Source of the DNA: Paracoccaceae bacterium
GTDB taxonomy: Bacteria; Pseudomonadota; Alphaproteobacteria; Rhodobacterales; Rhodobacteraceae
Reading direction: 5' to 3'
Length of the DNA: 64,000 bases
Assembly (NCBI GenBank): GCA_003605175.1
Contig: QWDA01000011.1
Span: 1-64,000 of the forward strand
This document shows positions 1 to 7,991 of this stretch, piece after piece. How positions within the stretch are numbered: the stretch's first letter is position 1; every line of letters begins with the position of its first letter. A program made the position numbers and the translations under genes. Under the pieces are notes generated by a model, which had not been told where the DNA came from, made no database searches, and saw only the letters and a list, made by a program, of their open reading frames with translations.

Positions 1-121
1 CGATCACCCGCACCCAGAAGCCCCGCTCCTCGGCATTGGCCGCCGCCACCGCCTTGATCACCGGCAGCGTCAGCTTCCGCTCGCGGAAATCGTCGCCGAC
101 ATTCTTGCCGGTGGCCGTCAT
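1..121 (-). CDS. polyprenyl diphosphate synthase, C-terminal fragment (partial)
   Basis: The minus strand from about 121 down to 1 reads TATGKNVGDDFRERKLTLP followed by VIKAV, which is the conserved GKN-x-GDDF-x-E-x-K-x-TLP block after the second Asp-rich motif of long-chain polyprenyl (octa/decaprenyl) diphosphate synthases, the enzymes making the ubiquinone side chain. Forty codons are visible before the window edge. Everything upstream (both DDxxD motifs) is missing: above about position 125 this frame stops resembling the family and the SMC gene begins in another frame. The fragment has no start signal of its own. The family call is firm; whether the truncation is biological or an assembly join is open. 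Confidence 0.75.
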   Translation of the reverse strand, partial: MTATGKNVGDDFRERKLTLPVIKAVAAANAEERGFWVRVI

Positions 122-1473
122 GTCGCCGTGGCCAGCGCCGCCTCTGCCGCGCCGAAGGCCGCCGCCGCGCCCGCCTCGGCCGCCTTCGCGGCCTCCGCCG
201 TCTGGTCGGCCCGCGCCGCCTCGGCCTCGCCGCGCTCGACCGTCTTCTTCTCGTCCTCGACCATGCGCTGCGCCGACTGGTGACGTGCCGCCAGCCGCGC
301 CGCGTCCTCGGTCAGCCGCGTGTATCCCGCCTCGCGCTCCTGCAGGACCTGCGCCGCCTCATGCGCCGCCGCCGCGGCCCCGGCCAGCCGCGCCTCGTGG
401 CCCTCGTTCTCGGCCTCGAGCCGCGCCGCCTCGTCCTCGAGCCGCGCGATGGTGTCGCCCGCGTCCCGGCTCAGCGCGTGCTCGCGCTCGATATCCCGGT
501 CGAGCTGGGCGATCCGCGCCGCCAGCGTCTCGATGGTCGCCGCGACACGCCGCTCCTCGTCGTCCAGCGCCTCGCGCTGCAACACGAGCCGCTGCAGCAC
601 CGCCTCGGCGATCGCCGATTCCTCGCGCAGGGGCGGCAGGGCCTCCTCGGCCTTGCCCCGCGCCGCCTCGGCCGCCCGCGCCAGCCGCTCGGCCTCCGCC
701 GCGCCGCGCACCCGCTCGGCAAGCTGCGCCCGCGCCGCCACCTGCGCATCCGCCGCCTCGCGCCAGCGCCGGTACAGGAGCACGCCTTCCGAGCGCCGGA
801 GCTGCTCGCTCAGCTCCCGGTACCGCGCCGCCTGCCGCGCCTGCCGCGCGAGCTGCTGGAGCTGTTGCGCCAGTTGCTCGATCACGTCGTCGACCCTGAG
901 AAGGTTCGCCTCCGCCCCCTTCAGCTTCAGCTCCGCCTCGTGGCGCCGCTGGTAGAGCCCGGAAATCCCCGCCGCCTCTTCCAGGATCCGCCGCCGCGCC
1001 TGCGGCTTGGCGTTGATCAGCTCCGAGATCTGCCCCTGCCGCACCAGCGCCGGCGAATGCGCGCCGGTCGAGGCATCGGCGAACAGCATCTGCACGTCGC
1101 GCGCGCGCACGTCCTTCTGGTTCACCTTGTAGGCCGAGCCCGCATCCCGGGTGATCCGCCGGGCGATCTCCAGGTGATCGCTGTCATTGAATCCCGCCGG
1201 CGCCAGCCGGTCGGAATTGTCCATCGACAGCACGACCTCGGCATAGTTCCGCGCCGGCCGCCGCGAGGTGCCGGCGAAGATCACGTCTTCCATGCCGCCG
1301 CCGCGCATCGCCGAGGGCCGGTTCTCGCCCATCACCCAGCGCAGCGCCTCGAGCAGGTTCGACTTGCCGCAGCCATTCGGGCCGACGACACCGGTCAGCC
1401 CCTCGGCGATCACCATCTCTGTGGGATCGACGAAGCTCTTGAAGCCGTTGAGCCGGAGTTTGGTAAACTGCAC
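118..1473 (-). CDS. smc: chromosome segregation protein SMC, N-terminal part, truncated
   Basis: This is the SMC ATPase that organises the chromosome. The N-terminal head is intact: FTKLRLNGFKSFVDPTE, then the Walker A motif GPNGCGKSN near residue 35, the Q-loop region and a QGQIS segment, followed by a long Ala/Glu/Arg-rich coiled coil. I place the start at the GTG at 1473, preceded by AGAAGGA with good spacing and matching the usual SMC N-terminus; an ATG at 1551 gives an extension without family similarity. The frame stops at 118-120 after about 451 residues, whereas SMC is normally about 1150. The hinge, second coil, signature motif and Walker B are absent, so this product could not be a working SMC. 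Confidence 0.88.
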   Translation of the reverse strand: MQFTKLRLNGFKSFVDPTEMVIAEGLTGVVGPNGCGKSNLLEALRWVMGENRPSAMRGGGMEDVIFAGTSRRPARNYAEVVLSMDNSDRLAPAGFNDSDHLEIARRITRDAGSAYKVNQKDVRARDVQMLFADASTGAHSPALVRQGQISELINAKPQARRRILEEAAGISGLYQRRHEAELKLKGAEANLLRVDDVIEQLAQQLQQLARQARQAARYRELSEQLRRSEGVLLYRRWREAADAQVAARAQLAERVRGAAEAERLARAAEAARGKAEEALPPLREESAIAEAVLQRLVLQREALDDEERRVAATIETLAARIAQLDRDIEREHALSRDAGDTIARLEDEAARLEAENEGHEARLAGAAAAAHEAAQVLQEREAGYTRLTEDAARLAARHQSAQRMVEDEKKTVERGEAEAARADQTAEAAKAAEAGAAAAFGAAEAALATAT

Positions 1474-1572
1474 GAGGGCGTCCTTCTGCCGGGTGATTCC
1501 GCCGCGACAACCTTCCGACCCCGGCAGCGCCCTGTCAACGGCACCCATCAATCCCTGCCCCTGAACCGGACA

Positions 1573-1624
1573 TTATCCACAATATATGGATAAATCCTGC
1601 CGAATTGCGGGGGCTTTATCCACA
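1573..1624. promoter_or_regulatory. cluster of DnaA-box sequences upstream of smc
   Basis: Two exact TTATCCACA nonamers (1573-1581 and 1616-1624, plus strand) flank a third, inverted, one-mismatch copy (1585-1593, reading TTATCCATA on the minus strand) in an unusually AT-rich patch. TTATCCACA is the DnaA consensus. The spacer lies between the divergent smc and acetyltransferase genes. DnaA could bind here as a regulator or titration site. No dnaA, dnaN, hemE or parAB gene is nearby, so I do not call it oriC. Confidence 0.5.
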
Positions 1625-1742
1625 GGCGGGCCGTTCCGCTTGACCGCTGCCGCCCTGCCCCGCGAAGTGTGAGCCGGGGGAGAGGCCCGGGCCCGGCCCG
1701 GCGCCCGGAGACGATTTCGCAACGCCTGTGGGAACTTACGCC

Positions 1743-2162
1743 ATGCTCGACATTCCGACGCTCTCGATCTCGGTCGAATCGCCCCTGGCCGGTGGGGTCC
1801 GCGAACTGATCAGCCGCGCCGCCGGCGGCGATGGCGATGCGCTCGACGACCTGGTCGCGCCCAATGCCGCGCTGCTCGTCGCCCGCGTCGAGGGCCGGCC
1901 GGTGGGCTGCATCGCGCTTGTCGACCATCTCCGCTTCGGCGAGGCCAGGCGCCTCTATGTGGATCCCGATGCACGCGGCAACGGCATCGGCGCGGCACTC
2001 GTCGCCGCGCTCGAATCCGCCGCCCGCGATATCGGCCTGCGGGTGCTGACCGCCACCCCCGGCGCCGGGCACATGTCGCCGGACAGGCTCGCCGGCTATG
2101 GCTACCGGCTGGCCGAGACGGTGCGCGGCCGCAGCGGGGTGCTGGTCGAGAAGCGGCTCTGA
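1743..2162 (+). CDS. GNAT family N-acetyltransferase
   Basis: This is a 139-residue GCN5-related acetyltransferase. The acetyl-CoA binding motif A is visible as RLYVDPDARGNGIGAALV near residues 65-82, followed by a C-terminal GYR-x(15)-EK tail typical of the fold. The start is taken at ATG 1743, with GGGA about ten bases upstream; a GTG at 1728 would add five residues. It is divergent from smc and convergent with the lipoprotein gene that follows. The acyl acceptor cannot be told from sequence. Confidence 0.8.
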   Translation: MLDIPTLSISVESPLAGGVRELISRAAGGDGDALDDLVAPNAALLVARVEGRPVGCIALVDHLRFGEARRLYVDPDARGNGIGAALVAALESAARDIGLRVLTATPGAGHMSPDRLAGYGYRLAETVRGRSGVLVEKRL

Positions 2163-2169
2163 GCCCGGC

Positions 2170-2463
2170 TCAGACAGGGCAGTCGATCTCGGCGGTCACC
2201 ACGCCTTGATCGCCTTTCATGCTGCGCGGCCGCACCGGGCACCCGGTGGCGATCTCGATCGCCCGGATCGCGCCCAGAAGCACGTCGCGCTCGCGCGGGA
2301 TGCCGCCGCCCCTGCGATGGACCTCCACCTCGTCGGCCCGGCGATACACGGTGAAGCGCATCCCGCCGGTCTCCACCACGCCGATCCGGGCGCCGTGGAA
2401 ATAGGGCGAGGGCGCCGAGCATCCGGCGAGGGCCAGGGCGGCCAGGGCAGCGAACCTGTGCAT
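2170..2463 (-). CDS. small lipoprotein of unknown function
   Basis: A 97-residue protein with a type II signal peptide: a short positive N-terminus (MHR), a hydrophobic Ala/Leu stretch and the lipobox LAGC, giving Cys at about residue 14. The mature part is about 80 residues with two further cysteines near the C-terminus (ATGCPV and IDCPV), possibly forming a disulfide. I do not recognise a named domain. It ends only seven bases from the convergent acetyltransferase gene. Confidence 0.7.
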   Translation of the reverse strand: MHRFAALAALALAGCSAPSPYFHGARIGVVETGGMRFTVYRRADEVEVHRRGGGIPRERDVLLGAIRAIEIATGCPVRPRSMKGDQGVVTAEIDCPV

Positions 2464-2554
2464 TTCCGCAGCATGCCCGGTTCATGGTTAACGAATCCCT
2501 TCTTCTTGCCCTCGGCGCTGCGGCGACTATCCCTGTGAGGAAAAGGACCCCTCC

Positions 2555-3082
2555 ATGCTGCTCTGCATCTCCGGCGCGCTCAGGCGCGACTCGACCAACA
2601 CGAAACTCCTCCGCGAGGCGGCCCGGCTCTATGGCGGCGACCACGCCTTCGCCGATCTGCGTCTGCCGCTCTACGATGGCGATCTCGAGGACGCCGAAGG
2701 CATCCCCGCCCCGGTCCAGGCGCTTGCCGACGCCATCGCGGGCGCCGAGGCGGTGGCGATCTCCTGCCCGGAATACAACCAGTCGATGACCGGCGTGATG
2801 AAGAACGCGCTGGACTGGGTGAGCCGCACGAAGGGCGGGCCGTGGAAGGACAAGCCGGTGGCGATCATGGCCGCGGCGGCGGGCCGGGCGGGGGGCGCGC
2901 GGTCGAACTACATCCTGCGGCTCGCGCTGAACCCGTTCCGGCCCCGGCTCCTGACCGGCCCCGAAGTGCTGGTCGCCGACGCGCGAAACGCCTTCGACGA
3001 AGCCGGCCGCCTCCGCGAGGAACGCTACACCAGGGCGCTTGCCGAACTGATGGACGCGCTCCGCGCCGACGCCAGAAGATAG
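2555..3082 (+). CDS. NADPH-dependent FMN reductase family protein
   Basis: A 175-residue flavodoxin-fold reductase. The N-terminal phosphate-binding loop (CISGALRRDSTNTKLL) and the signature PEYNQSMTGVMKNALDW near residues 76-92 identify the NADPH-dependent FMN reductase family, which includes azoreductases and chromate or quinone reductases. The ATG is preceded by AAAAGGA with ideal spacing. The physiological acceptor is unknown. It is followed on the same strand by the hotdog dehydratase gene after 35 bases. Confidence 0.88.
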   Translation: MLLCISGALRRDSTNTKLLREAARLYGGDHAFADLRLPLYDGDLEDAEGIPAPVQALADAIAGAEAVAISCPEYNQSMTGVMKNALDWVSRTKGGPWKDKPVAIMAAAAGRAGGARSNYILRLALNPFRPRLLTGPEVLVADARNAFDEAGRLREERYTRALAELMDALRADARR

Positions 3083-3117
3083 GTCCGCCGGAGTTTCCCC
3101 CTCCGGACCTGCGCGCT

Positions 3118-3924
3118 ATGGTCGCGCCGATGGCAGGGGCACAGGAAAGCACGGTCGAGGACCGCATGGACATCGCCCGGGCGGCGGCGCTCCAGGCGGC
3201 ATTGGGGCTCGACCTGCCCGCGCCCGAGACCGGCGACCCGCTGCCGCCATTCTTCCACCAGGTCTATTTCTGGGATCCGCAGCCTCCCGCCGCGCTCGGC
3301 GCCGATGGCCACGCCGCGACCGGCGGGCTGATCCCCGACCTGGGCCTGCCGCGCCGGATGTGGGCCGGAAGCCGGCTGAGTTTCCACGCGCCGCTCCGCG
3401 CCGGGATCCGCGCCACACGGCACAGCCGCCTTCTCGCCGCCACCCGCAAGACCGGCCGCAGCGGAGAGCTGGCCTTCGTCACCCTCCGGCACGAGATCCA
3501 CCAGCGCGGCGGTCTCGCGCTCACCGAGGACCAGGACCTGGTCTACCGCCCCGAAGGCGCGCGCCCCGGTCCCCCGCCCCGCGCGCCGATCTCCGCCGAG
3601 GCCCGCGAGAAGCGCCGCTTCGACCCGGTGCTCCTGTTCCGCTATTCCGCGCTCACCCTGAACGGCCACCGGATCCATTACGACGCCGATTATGCCCGCG
3701 AGACCGAGGGCTATCCCGGCCTCGTCGTTCACGGCCCGCTCCTCGCGCAGCACCTGATGCTGATGGCCACCCGCGAGCTCGGCCCACTTGCCGGCTTCGC
3801 GTTCCGCGCCACCGCGCCGCTCTGCCTGCCCGAGGCCGCGACCTTCGCTCTGTCCGGCACCCGGCTCTGGGTCGCGGGCGAGGACGGGCGGCAATGCATG
3901 GAGGCGGACGCGGTTCCGGCGTAG
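3118..3924 (+). CDS. FAS1-like / MaoC-type hotdog dehydratase
   Basis: About 268 residues resembling the HTD2 / mesaconyl-C4-CoA hydratase branch of the MaoC hotdog family. The C-terminal hotdog carries the hydratase block YSALTLNGHRIHYD and GYPGLVVHGPL (about residues 180-212), where the Asn-Gly-His and Val-His-Gly segments are the catalytic region. The N-terminal half is the FAS1-like dehydratase domain. The start is uncertain: ATGs at 3118, 3130 and 3166 are in frame. It probably hydrates or dehydrates an acyl-CoA; the precise thioester is not indicated by neighbours. Confidence 0.78.
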   Translation: MVAPMAGAQESTVEDRMDIARAAALQAALGLDLPAPETGDPLPPFFHQVYFWDPQPPAALGADGHAATGGLIPDLGLPRRMWAGSRLSFHAPLRAGIRATRHSRLLAATRKTGRSGELAFVTLRHEIHQRGGLALTEDQDLVYRPEGARPGPPPRAPISAEAREKRRFDPVLLFRYSALTLNGHRIHYDADYARETEGYPGLVVHGPLLAQHLMLMATRELGPLAGFAFRATAPLCLPEAATFALSGTRLWVAGEDGRQCMEADAVPA

Positions 3925-4301
3925 CCGGTCCCGAGGCGACCTCCGCCGTGGCATGGAGCGAAGCCGGGCGGGCGCCTGCCCGTGGGAGTGAGCCCCGGTC
4001 CGGCGCAGCCGGCGAAACGTCCGGGGGACGTTTCGAGGGGCGAACGGGCGGAGCCCTTCCGCCGCCACCAAGCGCGAAGCCGGGCGAGCGCCTGCCCGTG
4101 GGATGGCGCCGCAACGGCTTTCCACTCACTTTATGGCGCCCCCCACCTCCGACCTCGAAGGTCCGCGCAAACGTCACCAGAGCGCCAGCCCGTCGGGGCG
4201 GGCAGGCGCTCGCCCGGCGCCTTCGGCGCGATTCGGGCGGGGCTGCCGCACAGCCGTTGCGTTGGAGCGGCGCCAGCTTGCGGTTTCGCCGAGGCGGCAG
4301 G
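3925..4301. repeat. gene-free spacer with dispersed inverted-repeat element, copy A, plus an extra arm
   Basis: No gene is seen in this spacer. A left arm at 4077-4115 (core GCCGGGCGAGCGCCTGCCCG) and a right arm near 4181-4242 containing the reverse complement CGGGCAGGCGCTCGCCCGGC bracket about 65 bases of unrelated sequence, so the unit can fold into a long hairpin. The same two arms recur at 53670-53836. A third, single left arm with one mismatch lies at 3960-3987. This looks like a REP/BIME-type or miniature mobile element rather than a simple terminator. Confidence 0.7.
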
Positions 4302-5339
4302 TTACAGGCTCGCCTCCACCCGGAACCCTTCCGGCACGCGGTCCCGCCTCTCGAGCACCAGGTCGGCCACAAGATCCGCCACGCCCCAGGCCACGCCCAG
4401 CCCGATCTTGAACCCGCCATTCGCCACCACATGGCCGGGCCGCCCCGGCCAGGGCCCGACCATCGGCGCCCGGCTCCGCGCGCGCGGCCGCACCCCGGCC
4501 CAGCGTTCCGCCACCGCCGCGCCGTGCAGGATCGGCATCGCGGCCACGGCCCGCTCCAGCAGCTCGTCGGCCGCCCCATCCGTTGCCGCGGGATCGTCGA
4601 ATTCCCGCTCGCTGGTCGAGCCCACCGCCACCGTGCCGTCCGCATGGGGCACGATATGCAACCCCTCGACGAAAACCTGCGCCGCCCCGGAAGGCGCCGC
4701 GTGGCGCAGGAGCACCGCCTGCCCCTTCACGCCGCCGCCCGCCGGCCGGCCCAGCGCCTCGGACAGGTCCAGAAGCCCGCGCCAGCCTGTGGCATGCACC
4801 ACCGCGCCCGCTTCCGATCCCTCGGAAACGAGCTCGCCGCCAAGGGCCGCCACCGCGCCCGCGAGGCTCGCGCAGGCGCGGCGCGGATGGATCCGCGCGC
4901 TCAGGCTGTCGAGAAGATACCGCCCGGTCGGCGAGGCCGGCGCCCAGCCCGGCGCCTCCGCCACGACCTCCCAGCGATAGGCCCCGCCCCAGTTCTCCGC
5001 CGCCGCCCCGGCCCGCGCCTCCGCGAGTTCCACCGCGCGGTCATCCGCCAGCGGCTGCACCCGCCCGGTGCGCCCGTAGCCCGTGGCGATGCCGGATACC
5101 GCCTCGACCCGCGCCCAGCGCGCCGCCGCCTCCACGAGACAGCCCAACTGGAACGCCTTCTTCGCGTTCCACGGGTCGGGCACATGCGGCGCCAGCGCGC
5201 CCACCACCCCGCCCGAGGCGCCGCCGCCCGGCCCGGCCGGGTCGATCACCCGCACAAGCGCGCCGCGTTCCAGGCAGACGAAGGCGGTGCAGAGCCCGAA
5301 CACGCCCGCACCCAGAACCGTCACCTCCGGAGTTGCCAA
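4302..5339 (-). CDS. FAD-dependent oxidoreductase, MnmC oxidase-domain type
   Basis: A 345-residue D-amino-acid-oxidase-fold flavoprotein with the N-terminal dinucleotide motif VLGAGVFGLCTA and a C-terminal HVVANGGFKIGLGVAWG segment that closes the FAD site. It lies head to head with the MnmD methyltransferase (53 bases apart), so I infer it is the separate MnmC(o) oxidase, which removes the carboxymethyl group from cmnm5s2U34 in tRNA before methylation. In gammaproteobacteria the two activities are one fused MnmC protein. Another glycine-oxidase-like function cannot be excluded. Confidence 0.75.
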   Translation of the reverse strand: MATPEVTVLGAGVFGLCTAFVCLERGALVRVIDPAGPGGGASGGVVGALAPHVPDPWNAKKAFQLGCLVEAAARWARVEAVSGIATGYGRTGRVQPLADDRAVELAEARAGAAAENWGGAYRWEVVAEAPGWAPASPTGRYLLDSLSARIHPRRACASLAGAVAALGGELVSEGSEAGAVVHATGWRGLLDLSEALGRPAGGGVKGQAVLLRHAAPSGAAQVFVEGLHIVPHADGTVAVGSTSEREFDDPAATDGAADELLERAVAAMPILHGAAVAERWAGVRPRARSRAPMVGPWPGRPGHVVANGGFKIGLGVAWGVADLVADLVLERRDRVPEGFRVEASL

Positions 5340-5392
5340 ATCCCCGCTCCTTCTTCAGTGTCCGCGCGGGCCCCATCTAGGACAGAAGCGGC

Positions 5393-6055
5393 ATGCGAGA
5401 CCAGAGCGCAGACCTGAGCTGGTCCGGCGGGGTGCCGGTCTCGGACCGCTATCGGGACCCGTATTACTCGCTCGAGAACGGGCTTGCCGAAACCACCCAT
5501 GTGTTCCTGAACGGCAACGGCCTGCCCGCCCGCTTCCGCCCCGGCTTCCATATCGCCGAACTGGGCTTCGGCACCGGGCTGAACCTGCTGGTGGCGCTCC
5601 GCGCCGCGCGCGCCGCCGGGGCCCTGCCGCTGCGCTATACCGGTTTCGAGGCCCACCCGATGGCGCCCGAAGACATAGCCCGCGCCCTCGCCGCCTTCCC
5701 CGAGTTCGGCCCCGACGCCGCCTGGCTGGCACATGCCTGGGCGAAGGGCCCGCGCATCGACACCCCCGAACTCACCGCCGAGATCCTGCTCGGCCCCGCC
5801 GCCGAAACGCTCCCGGCCTGGCCGGGCAAGGCCGATGCCTGGTTCCTCGACGGTTTCGCGCCGGCCCGCAATCCCGGCCTCTGGTCGGATGCGCTGATGG
5901 CCGAGGTGGCCCGCCACACCGTGCCCGGCGGCAGCTTCGCCACCTACACCGCCGCCGGCCATGTCCGCCGCGCGCTCGCCGCCGCCGGGTTCGAGGTCAC
6001 CCGCCTCCCGGGCTACGGCCGCAAGCGCCACATGAGCGCGGGGCGGCTGAAATGA
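5393..6055 (+). CDS. mnmD: tRNA (5-methylaminomethyl-2-thiouridine) methyltransferase, MnmD type
   Basis: A 220-residue SAM-dependent methyltransferase of the DUF752/MnmD family. It contains the family start WSGGVPVSDRYRDPYYS, the SAM motif ELGFGTGLNLL near residue 52, and the diagnostic DAWFLDGFAPARNPGLWS near residues 148-165. It catalyses the last step of mnm5s2U34 formation in tRNA. No oxidase domain is fused to it. The stop overlaps the next gene (ATGA). Confidence 0.92.
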   Translation: MRDQSADLSWSGGVPVSDRYRDPYYSLENGLAETTHVFLNGNGLPARFRPGFHIAELGFGTGLNLLVALRAARAAGALPLRYTGFEAHPMAPEDIARALAAFPEFGPDAAWLAHAWAKGPRIDTPELTAEILLGPAAETLPAWPGKADAWFLDGFAPARNPGLWSDALMAEVARHTVPGGSFATYTAAGHVRRALAAAGFEVTRLPGYGRKRHMSAGRLK

Positions 6056-6984
6056 GGGAACAGAACACCCGCGCCGGCATCCTCCTGATGATCGCCACGA
6101 CCCTTGTGTTCTCGGCCCAGGACGGCATCTCCCGCCACCTCGCCGGGACCTACAACGTGCTGATGGTTGTGACGGTCCGATACTGGTTCTTCGCCGCCTT
6201 CGTCATCGCGCTTTCGGCGCGCCGCAAGGGCGGGCTCCGCAAGGTCGCGGCGACCCGCCTCCCCTGGCTCCAGTGCTTCCGCGGCGTGCTGCTGGTCGCC
6301 GAGATCTGCGTCACCGTCGTCGCCTTCGTGCTGCTCGGCCTCGTCGAATCCCACGCGGTCTTCGCCTGCTACCCGCTGATCGTCGCGGCGCTTTCCGGCG
6401 TGGTGCTGGGCGAGAATGTCGGCTGGCGTCGCTGGACCGCCATCGGCATCGGCTTCCTCGGCGTCCTGGTGATTCTCGAACCCGGCGGCCGCGTGGTTTC
6501 GCCCGCCGCCCTCGTGGCGCTTGCCGCCGCGCTGATGTTCGCGCTCTACGGGCTTCTCACCCGCTATGCCGGGCGGATCGACAGCGCCGCCACCTCGTTC
6601 TTCTATACCGGCGTCGCGGGCGCCGTCGCGATCACACCCCTCGGCCTCTGGGCCTGGGAGCCGATGAGCGGGCCCGACTGGCTCTGGATGTCGGCGCTCT
6701 GCGTCATGGGCGCCACCGGGCATTACCTGCTGATCCGCGCCTACGAGGTGGCCGAGGCCAGCGCGATCCAGCCGTTTTCCTTCCTGCAACTGGTCTTCGC
6801 CTCGGCGATCGGCATGACGGTCTTCGGCGACAGGCTCGAACCCAATGTCGCGCTCGGCGCCGCCATCGTGGTGACCGCGGCGCTGTTCACCCTGTGGCGC
6901 GAGGCGCTGGCCCGCCGCCGGAGCCGCCGCGCGGGCGCTAGTTCGCCAGCGCCCGCCGCACCAGGTTCAGCCCCGCCAGGATGA
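6052..6984 (+). CDS. DMT family (EamA) transporter
   Basis: About 310 residues with roughly ten hydrophobic segments arranged as two EamA repeats; helices are obvious from residue 8 to about 290. The start ATG 6052 overlaps the mnmD stop, so it is translated from the same message. The tail after the last helix is Arg/Ala/Pro-rich and overlaps the convergent TauE gene by 47 bases. The substrate is unknown; the family exports amino acids, metabolites or drugs. Confidence 0.88.
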   Translation: MREQNTRAGILLMIATTLVFSAQDGISRHLAGTYNVLMVVTVRYWFFAAFVIALSARRKGGLRKVAATRLPWLQCFRGVLLVAEICVTVVAFVLLGLVESHAVFACYPLIVAALSGVVLGENVGWRRWTAIGIGFLGVLVILEPGGRVVSPAALVALAAALMFALYGLLTRYAGRIDSAATSFFYTGVAGAVAITPLGLWAWEPMSGPDWLWMSALCVMGATGHYLLIRAYEVAEASAIQPFSFLQLVFASAIGMTVFGDRLEPNVALGAAIVVTAALFTLWREALARRRSRRAGASSPAPAAPGSAPPG

Positions 6985-7696
6985 GCACCGCCAGCGTCAG
7001 CTTGCGGAACAGCGCCTGGTCGATCCGGTCCTGCACCCGGACGCCCACGGACATCCCGGCGAGCGCCGGCACCAGCATCGCGGCCGAGCCCGCCGCAGTC
7101 TCGAGGGTGAGCACGCCCGAGCGGATATGCGACAGGGCCAGCATCACCGCGCCCGCGCCGTAGACCACCCCCTGCACCCGCACGCTTTCGCGCTTCCCGG
7201 TGTCGAGCGCGGTGAGGTAGAGCACGGTCGGCGGGCCCCAGACCCCGGAAAGCCCGCCCACGAAGCCGGCGAAACCGGCCACCGCCACCTCGACCCGCCG
7301 CCGCGCCTCGGGCGGGAACCGCAGCCGCCAGCCCGCCAGCTGGAGCGCGGCGAACAGCACCACCGGCAGGCCCAGGATCAGGAGAATCGCCCGCTTCGGC
7401 AGGACGTTGATGAGCTGACCCGAGATCAGGATCGCCAGGAGCAGCACCGCGAGGAACCGCCAATGGGTCACGCAGGAGGCCCGCGCCGCCGCCGCGCCGC
7501 CCCGCACCGCCTGCCAGAGATTGGTCGCCACCGTGGGCAGGATCAGAAGCGCCAGCGCCAGCGCCGGATCCATGATCGAGGCGAGGCCCGAGATCATGAG
7601 CATCGGCATCCCGAAGCCGACGACGCCCTTCACGAACCCCGCAGCGAGCGTTATCGCGACGGCCAGCCCCCAAAGCTCCGGCGCCAGATCGGGCAT
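6938..7696 (-). CDS. TauE/SafE family sulfite/organoacid exporter
   Basis: A 252-residue polytopic membrane protein with about eight hydrophobic segments and two family repeats: an N-terminal GFVKGVVGFGMPML segment and a second GFAGFVGGLSGVWGPP segment near residue 145, both characteristic of TauE/SafE (DUF81). Members export sulfite, sulfoacetate or related anions. It is convergent with, and overlaps, the DMT transporter gene. No sulfonate catabolic gene is adjacent. Confidence 0.88.
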   Translation of the reverse strand: MPDLAPELWGLAVAITLAAGFVKGVVGFGMPMLMISGLASIMDPALALALLILPTVATNLWQAVRGGAAAARASCVTHWRFLAVLLLAILISGQLINVLPKRAILLILGLPVVLFAALQLAGWRLRFPPEARRRVEVAVAGFAGFVGGLSGVWGPPTVLYLTALDTGKRESVRVQGVVYGAGAVMLALSHIRSGVLTLETAAGSAAMLVPALAGMSVGVRVQDRIDQALFRKLTLAVLILAGLNLVRRALAN

Positions 7697-7808
7697 CGGC
7701 TTTCACCTCTCCCCGGCAACGGCCCGGGCGTCCTGCCGCCAGTCATGGCACCGGCCCCGCCCGGCAGCAAGCCGCCCCGAGGATACGGCCGCGCCGTCTC
7801 GGCGGTGC

Positions 7809-7991
7809 CTACCTGTCCAGGCGGCTTCGGCCGTTGCCGGCCGCGGACCCGCGATCCGGGCCCGTCTCCGTGGCCAGGACCTCCAGAAACTGGTCGATCA
7901 GAATGGCGGATCTCTGGTACCGATCCCTGGCGCAGACCGTCCTCAGATCCTCGAGGACCGCGACCACCCATTCCGGGGTGTGTTCCCTCAT
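7809..7991 (-). CDS. small conserved-looking protein, unknown
   Basis: An open frame of 60 codons starting at ATG 7991 (MREHTPEWVVAVLEDLRTV), preceded by GGGAG at good spacing. The first 45 residues form one amphipathic, Leu/Ile/Val-patterned helical region (residues 7-40, including QRSAILIDQFLEVLATETG), which looks genuinely coding. I do not recognise a domain. It lies alone between tauE and the MBL gene; an in-frame ATG at 8063 has no ribosome-binding site. Confidence 0.5.
   Translation of the reverse strand: MREHTPEWVVAVLEDLRTVCARDRYQRSAILIDQFLEVLATETGPDRGSAAGNGRSRLDR

Noticed and set aside
1573-1624. Chromosomal replication origin at the DnaA-box cluster
   Set aside because: Only three boxes, no long AT-rich unwinding region and no origin-linked genes nearby; kept as a regulatory candidate only.
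3360-5417. A 685-codon Arg/Pro-rich plus-strand frame over the dehydratase end, repeat element and MnmC-type oxidase
   Set aside because: Composition is extreme and it spans a repeat and an oppositely oriented conserved gene.
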